DNA of 8,616 nt from Suilimivivens sp963618065. GTDB lineage: Bacteria > Bacillota > Clostridia > Lachnospirales > Lachnospiraceae. The translations under genes and the position numbers were made by a program. Location of the stretch: assembly GCA_963618065.1 (NCBI GenBank), contig CAVERH010000097.1, forward strand, positions 1 through 8,616. The letters are read 5' to 3'. Positions 5,433 through 8,616 of this stretch are shown here, one piece after another; the first letter of the stretch is position 1, and each line of letters begins with the position of its first letter. Under the pieces are notes generated by a model. That model was given only the letters and a program-made list of their open reading frames with translations, was not told where the DNA came from and did not search any database.

Positions 5433-6583
5433 TTCAAAATGTGACAATACAACGTGAGTTCTTAAGATGTGTAAGTGCTGTATTAAACGGCAAAANNNNN
5501 NNNNNNNNNNNNNNNNNNNNNNNNNNNNNNNNNNNNNNNNNNNNNNNNNNNNNNNNNNNNNNNNNNNNNNNNNNNNNNNNNNNNNNNNNNNNNNNNNNNN
5601 NNNNNNNNNNNNNNNNNNNNNNNNNNNNNNNNNNNNNNNNNNNNNNNNNNNNNNNNNNNNNNNNNNNNNNNNNNNNNNNNNNNNNNNNNNNNNNNNNNNN
5701 NNNNNNNNNNNNNNNNNNNNNNNNNNNNNNNNNNNNNAAGGGCTGCGTGCTGAAGGGCTTATATCCTTCTTCGAACTTACGGGTGATGAGTGATGTGGAC
5801 CTGCTGTATGATGGCGTGTCTGCCGGTAGACTTGCGGAACTTATGGAGGCATTTGGTTATTCTACGGGGAACCTGGAAAAAGGAGTACACGATACCTTTT
5901 ATAAAAAACCGTGCATGAACATAGAATTGCACAGACAGCTTGTGGCCGATGACAGTCCATATAAGTCGATTCTTGAGGATATGTTTGAAAAAGCTGTTCC
6001 GGACAAGAATATACCGAACCTGTATCACATGAAAGCAGAAGATCTGTATCTTCATGTGATTGTCCATGCCGCAAAGCATTTTATGTCTAGTGGTTTGGGC
6101 GCGCGGCCTATCGGTGATATTTATGTTCTGAACCGGAAATATGACAGGAGCTGGGACCGGGAGTATATCGATACGCAGCTTGGGTCCGTGGGGCTGACGA
6201 AGTTTGAGAAGAAAATGAAAGATCTGGCAAACGCTTTCTTTGGTGAAGAGCTTCAGGAAGTGTCAGAGGAGGATTTGAAAATCTTCTTCAGGGGAAGTAC
6301 TTATGGGATATATAGCGATGCGATCAGATGGAGCGCCATGGTAAAAGGTAGAAAGAGATATATCCTGAAGAAGATATTTCCATCATTGTCTGATATGAAA
6401 ATGTGGTTTCCAATCCTTGGAAAGCATCCCTGGCTTTATCCTTTTGTTATGATATATCGGTGGGTTGACCGGCTTATTCACAAGTTTGGCAATGTGAAAA
6501 AGGTCTTTGCATTGACGCGTATATCTGAGGCAGAAGAAAAGGGCGTTAAGAAGATTATGAATGAATATGGCTTAGGGGATTAA
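5429..6583 (+). CDS. Nucleotidyltransferase-family protein (NTP_transf_5-like), internal gap
   Basis: About 384 residues, assuming the N run is sized correctly; both sides are in the same frame. After the gap, LKGLYPSSNLRVMSDVDLLY (108-127) matches the NTP_transf_5 signature with Asp122 and Asp124 as likely metal ligands. IELHRQLV and LHVIVHAAKHF are further family-like histidine blocks. Members are often found in RiPP clusters (lasso peptides among them), where they are suspected of transferring a nucleotide or other group to the peptide; the reaction is not established here. The start is GTG at 5429, overlapping the previous TGA as GTGA, with a weak GGGCGG upstream; a GTG at 5441 is a possible alternative. 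The C-terminal part is basic with no clear transmembrane segment. Confidence 0.85.
   Translation: MIQNVTIQREFLRCVSAVLNGKXXXXXXXXXXXXXXXXXXXXXXXXXXXXXXXXXXXXXXXXXXXXXXXXXXXXXXXXXXXXXXXXXXXXXXXXXXXXXXXXXKGCVLKGLYPSSNLRVMSDVDLLYDGVSAGRLAELMEAFGYSTGNLEKGVHDTFYKKPCMNIELHRQLVADDSPYKSILEDMFEKAVPDKNIPNLYHMKAEDLYLHVIVHAAKHFMSSGLGARPIGDIYVLNRKYDRSWDREYIDTQLGSVGLTKFEKKMKDLANAFFGEELQEVSEEDLKIFFRGSTYGIYSDAIRWSAMVKGRKRYILKKIFPSLSDMKMWFPILGKHPWLYPFVMIYRWVDRLIHKFGNVKKVFALTRISEAEEKGVKKIMNEYGLGD
5496..5737. other. Run of N (242 nt)
   Basis: No sequence is available. The gap lies inside the nucleotidyltransferase-like gene, between residues 23 and 103. The reading frame is the same on both sides, which supports the gap length. 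Confidence 0.95.
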
Positions 6584-6588
6584 AGAGG

Positions 6589-7077
6589 TTGGAAAAGTAT
6601 ACACTAACAATTGATCAGTGGGTTCAATTGACAGGCAATCATGCGCAAGACAATGTTCCGGTTTGGTTTCAGGTGACTGGCAACAGTATGTTTCCCTTCA
6701 TCCGGGCTTTCCGGGATGATGTGATGATTGTTGCAATGCCGAAAGATGATTATAAGCTTGGAGACATTGTCCTTTTCCCTGCAAAGCGCATAGGCGGTGA
6801 TTATTGCCTGCACCGGCTGTATAAGATGGAGGGAGACAGGGTACAGACCTTTGGCGACGGATGCAGATGTCCGGACGAATGGATCACGAAAGAGCAGCTG
6901 CTTGGAAAAGCAGTGCTGATCAAAAGGGGAAACAGAACCATTGACTGTGAATCGCCGAGATGGATACGCAGGTTTCGGTGGTGGAACCGTTTCTGGAAGA
7001 TCCGTCCGGTGATGCTGCTTCCCTTTCGGGTGATGAATAAGTGCGAGAGCATACTTCGCAGAATAAAGAAAGTTTAA
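6589..7077 (+). CDS. S24/S26-family serine peptidase (signal-peptidase-like)
   Basis: A 162-residue protein with the S24/S26 core: VTGNSMFPFI with likely nucleophile Ser33, KLGDIVLFP (56-64), then DYCLHRLYK with His75 and TFGDGC with Asp90. A His where type I bacterial signal peptidases have Lys points to the Ser-His (ER/SipW-like) subgroup. No N-terminal membrane anchor is visible; the C-terminus (about 124-162) is strongly basic and aromatic (RWIRRFRWWNRFW) and may bind membrane or partner. In this operon it is the best candidate to cleave the precursor leader, because the exporter has no peptidase domain; this is inferred. The start is TTG at 6589, since an in-frame TGA at 6562 precedes it and no ATG or GTG intervenes. 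AGGGGA (6574-6579) lies 9 nt upstream. Confidence 0.85.
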   Translation: MEKYTLTIDQWVQLTGNHAQDNVPVWFQVTGNSMFPFIRAFRDDVMIVAMPKDDYKLGDIVLFPAKRIGGDYCLHRLYKMEGDRVQTFGDGCRCPDEWITKEQLLGKAVLIKRGNRTIDCESPRWIRRFRWWNRFWKIRPVMLLPFRVMNKCESILRRIKKV

Positions 7078-7090
7078 GTTGAGTGATGAT

Positions 7091-8616
7091 ATGGGCAAAT
7101 ACGTTGGTTTCCTAAAGGACGGTAAAAACCAGCGGGAGTATCTTAAGTGGCTTTTGAAGCTCACTGCAAAGAGCAGGAAACCGCTGTTTGGACTGTTTAT
7201 TTTGAATACATGTGTGGCTGTGGCAGCTGTATTGGTTTCTCTTGTCAACAAATCCATTGTGGATCAGGCAGGAGACAGAGTGATTTTCCATACACTCGTG
7301 ATCATTATGGTTCTGCTACAGCTTTTTTCTATATTGGGCGGATTGATCGAATCGCTGCTGGAATCGGTCATTACGGAAAAATATGCCTGCCAGGTAAGGC
7401 AAAGTCTGTTTGAGCACCTGCTAAGGCTCCCGTGGCTTGCCCGGTCTGTTTATCACAGTGAGGAGCTTCTCAGCAGGATTACCAGTGATGTGGAGCAGAT
7501 CACTTCCGGCGTGAGCAGTCTGGTCATCTCCGGCGGTGCACTGGTGATACGGATGGTGCTGGCCTTCTGTCTCTTATGGAATTATGCACCTGCTCTTGCG
7601 ATCGCCATGATCGTGATCGCACCGGTGGGGGTATTAGCGGGCAGGCTGATCAGCCGAGGAATGAATCAGATACAGAAGGAGTATCAGCAGACAGAGGCGG
7701 ATTATCGTATTTTCCTGCAGGAGAGGCTGAGTAAGATGGAGCTTGTGCAGATCTTTGGACAGGAAGAGAACAGTATAAAGCGCCTGCATGAGATCCAGGA
7801 TAAGAGGCTCGCACTGGTAAAACAGAAGAATAAATGGAAGGTGCTTGGTACAGGTGTGATCGGCGTGACATTTACCGGTGCGCAGATGATCGCATTTGTT
7901 GTGGGCGCGCTTATGGTGAGTGACGGGGCCATTACCTTTGGTGTTATGACAGCCTTCCTAAGCCTGGTGGGACAAATTCAGGGACCGATTTATTCTCTGG
8001 CAAACCAGATACCGCAGATTGTGGGAGTACTGGCTTCTGCGGGCAGAATTATGGAAGTGAGCGAGCTGGAGACGGAGAGTGATGAAGACGGAGCTGAAAC
8101 CGTGGATGACAGTGAAGATGCTGGGATGGCAGCTGATATTTTCATCGATGGAGATAAATCATGTGCACTGGGACTGAGGGCGGAAGCGGTTTCTATCGGC
8201 TATCATGATGACAGCGTGGTGAATGCGGTGTCCTTTGATATTCAGCCGGGACAAATGGTTATGCTGGCGGGTAAATCCGGCATTGGAAAGACAACGCTGC
8301 TTCGGGCGATCATGGGATTTTTAAAGCCTACGTCCGGTGCGCTGTATTGCTATTCAGAAGAAGGGGCTAAGATAAATTGCGGCGTGAAAAGCAGGAAACT
8401 GATCAGCTATGTGCCGCAGGGAAACACCTTGATGTTTGGAACCATTGCAGAGAATCTCCGAATGGGGAAGGCTGACGCAACGGTTGAGGAAATGAAAGAG
8501 GTGCTGAAGACCGCAGACGCGCTGGAATTTGTGGAAAGCCTGCCGGACGGAATCTACACCCGGATTGGAGAAAAGGCTGCGGGTATTTCGGAAGGACAGG
8601 CACAGCGTATCTCTAT
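7091..8616 (+). CDS. ABC exporter, fused membrane and ATPase domains (3' truncated by window)
   Basis: The frame is open to the window end (508 codons seen; 570-600 expected). Residues about 30-320 form an exporter-type membrane domain with six hydrophobic segments, for example PLFGLFILNTCVAVAAVLV and GVIGVTFTGAQMIAFVVGAL. A strongly acidic linker (about 325-350) leads to the ATPase domain. Walker A is GKSGIGKTT (394-402), the Q-loop Gln is at 443 (VPQG), and the signature is ISEGQ (499-503), a Glu variant of LSGGQ. Walker B is beyond the window. There is no N-terminal C39 peptidase domain, so it exports a peptide processed elsewhere, probably by the adjacent S26-like protein. ATG 7091 is chosen; an in-frame TTG at 7079 would add four residues, and neither has a strong ribosome binding site. 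It probably works as a homodimer or with a second exporter gene downstream. Confidence 0.92.
   Translation, partial: MGKYVGFLKDGKNQREYLKWLLKLTAKSRKPLFGLFILNTCVAVAAVLVSLVNKSIVDQAGDRVIFHTLVIIMVLLQLFSILGGLIESLLESVITEKYACQVRQSLFEHLLRLPWLARSVYHSEELLSRITSDVEQITSGVSSLVISGGALVIRMVLAFCLLWNYAPALAIAMIVIAPVGVLAGRLISRGMNQIQKEYQQTEADYRIFLQERLSKMELVQIFGQEENSIKRLHEIQDKRLALVKQKNKWKVLGTGVIGVTFTGAQMIAFVVGALMVSDGAITFGVMTAFLSLVGQIQGPIYSLANQIPQIVGVLASAGRIMEVSELETESDEDGAETVDDSEDAGMAADIFIDGDKSCALGLRAEAVSIGYHDDSVVNAVSFDIQPGQMVMLAGKSGIGKTTLLRAIMGFLKPTSGALYCYSEEGAKINCGVKSRKLISYVPQGNTLMFGTIAENLRMGKADATVEEMKEVLKTADALEFVESLPDGIYTRIGEKAAGISEGQAQRIS

Noticed and set aside
4509..5447. Minus-strand open frame of 312 codons
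   Set aside because: It lies fully antisense to the radical SAM gene, whose motifs are unmistakable; the translated product looks like antisense noise.
7147..7413. Plus-strand 88-codon frame inside the exporter region
   Set aside because: It is out of frame with the ABC exporter, which has a continuous, domain-consistent reading from 7091 to the window end.

Overview
The window looks like chromosomal or accessory DNA of a Bacillota (Clostridia) bacterium, most likely a gut Lachnospiraceae-type organism. This is an inference from AGGAGG-type ribosome binding sites, moderate base composition, ATG/GTG/TTG starts, tight ATGA/GTGA gene overlaps and the gene families present. Two runs of N (2940-3242 and 5496-5737) mark a draft or masked assembly. 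No rRNA, tRNA, CRISPR array or insertion sequence is visible.

Left part (1-1144), small genes: an AT-rich 86-residue protein of unknown function (158-418, +), a hairpin terminator shared with a convergent 68-residue XRE/Cro-type HTH regulator (493-699, -), and a 75-residue hypothetical protein (917-1144, +).

Middle (1145-2770): after a perfect 13-bp inverted repeat and a second short dyad comes a 484-residue protein that is clearly of the cholesterol-dependent cytolysin (thiol-activated cytolysin) family. It keeps the domain 1-3 signatures but has no signal peptide. Its C-terminal domain is divergent and lacks the classical Trp-rich undecapeptide and the Thr-Leu cholesterol-recognition pair.

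Right part (2775-8616): a RiPP-type (ribosomally made, post-translationally modified peptide) cluster on one strand. A strong promoter whose -35/-10 spacer contains nine G in a row drives a PqqD-like peptide-binding protein. A short Cys/Ser-rich candidate precursor peptide follows; the junction of the two is lost in the first N gap. An intrinsic terminator separates this pair from an operon of an HPr-kinase-like P-loop protein, a radical SAM/SPASM enzyme, a nucleotidyltransferase-family protein, an S24/S26-like serine peptidase and an ABC exporter without a peptidase domain, cut by the window end.

Inferred pathway: the PqqD-like protein presents the precursor leader to the radical SAM enzyme. 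The kinase-like and nucleotidyltransferase-like proteins may add further modifications, the S26-like peptidase may remove the leader, and the ABC protein exports the product. The product class is unknown. Whether the neighbouring cytolysin is functionally linked to the RiPP locus cannot be decided from this window.
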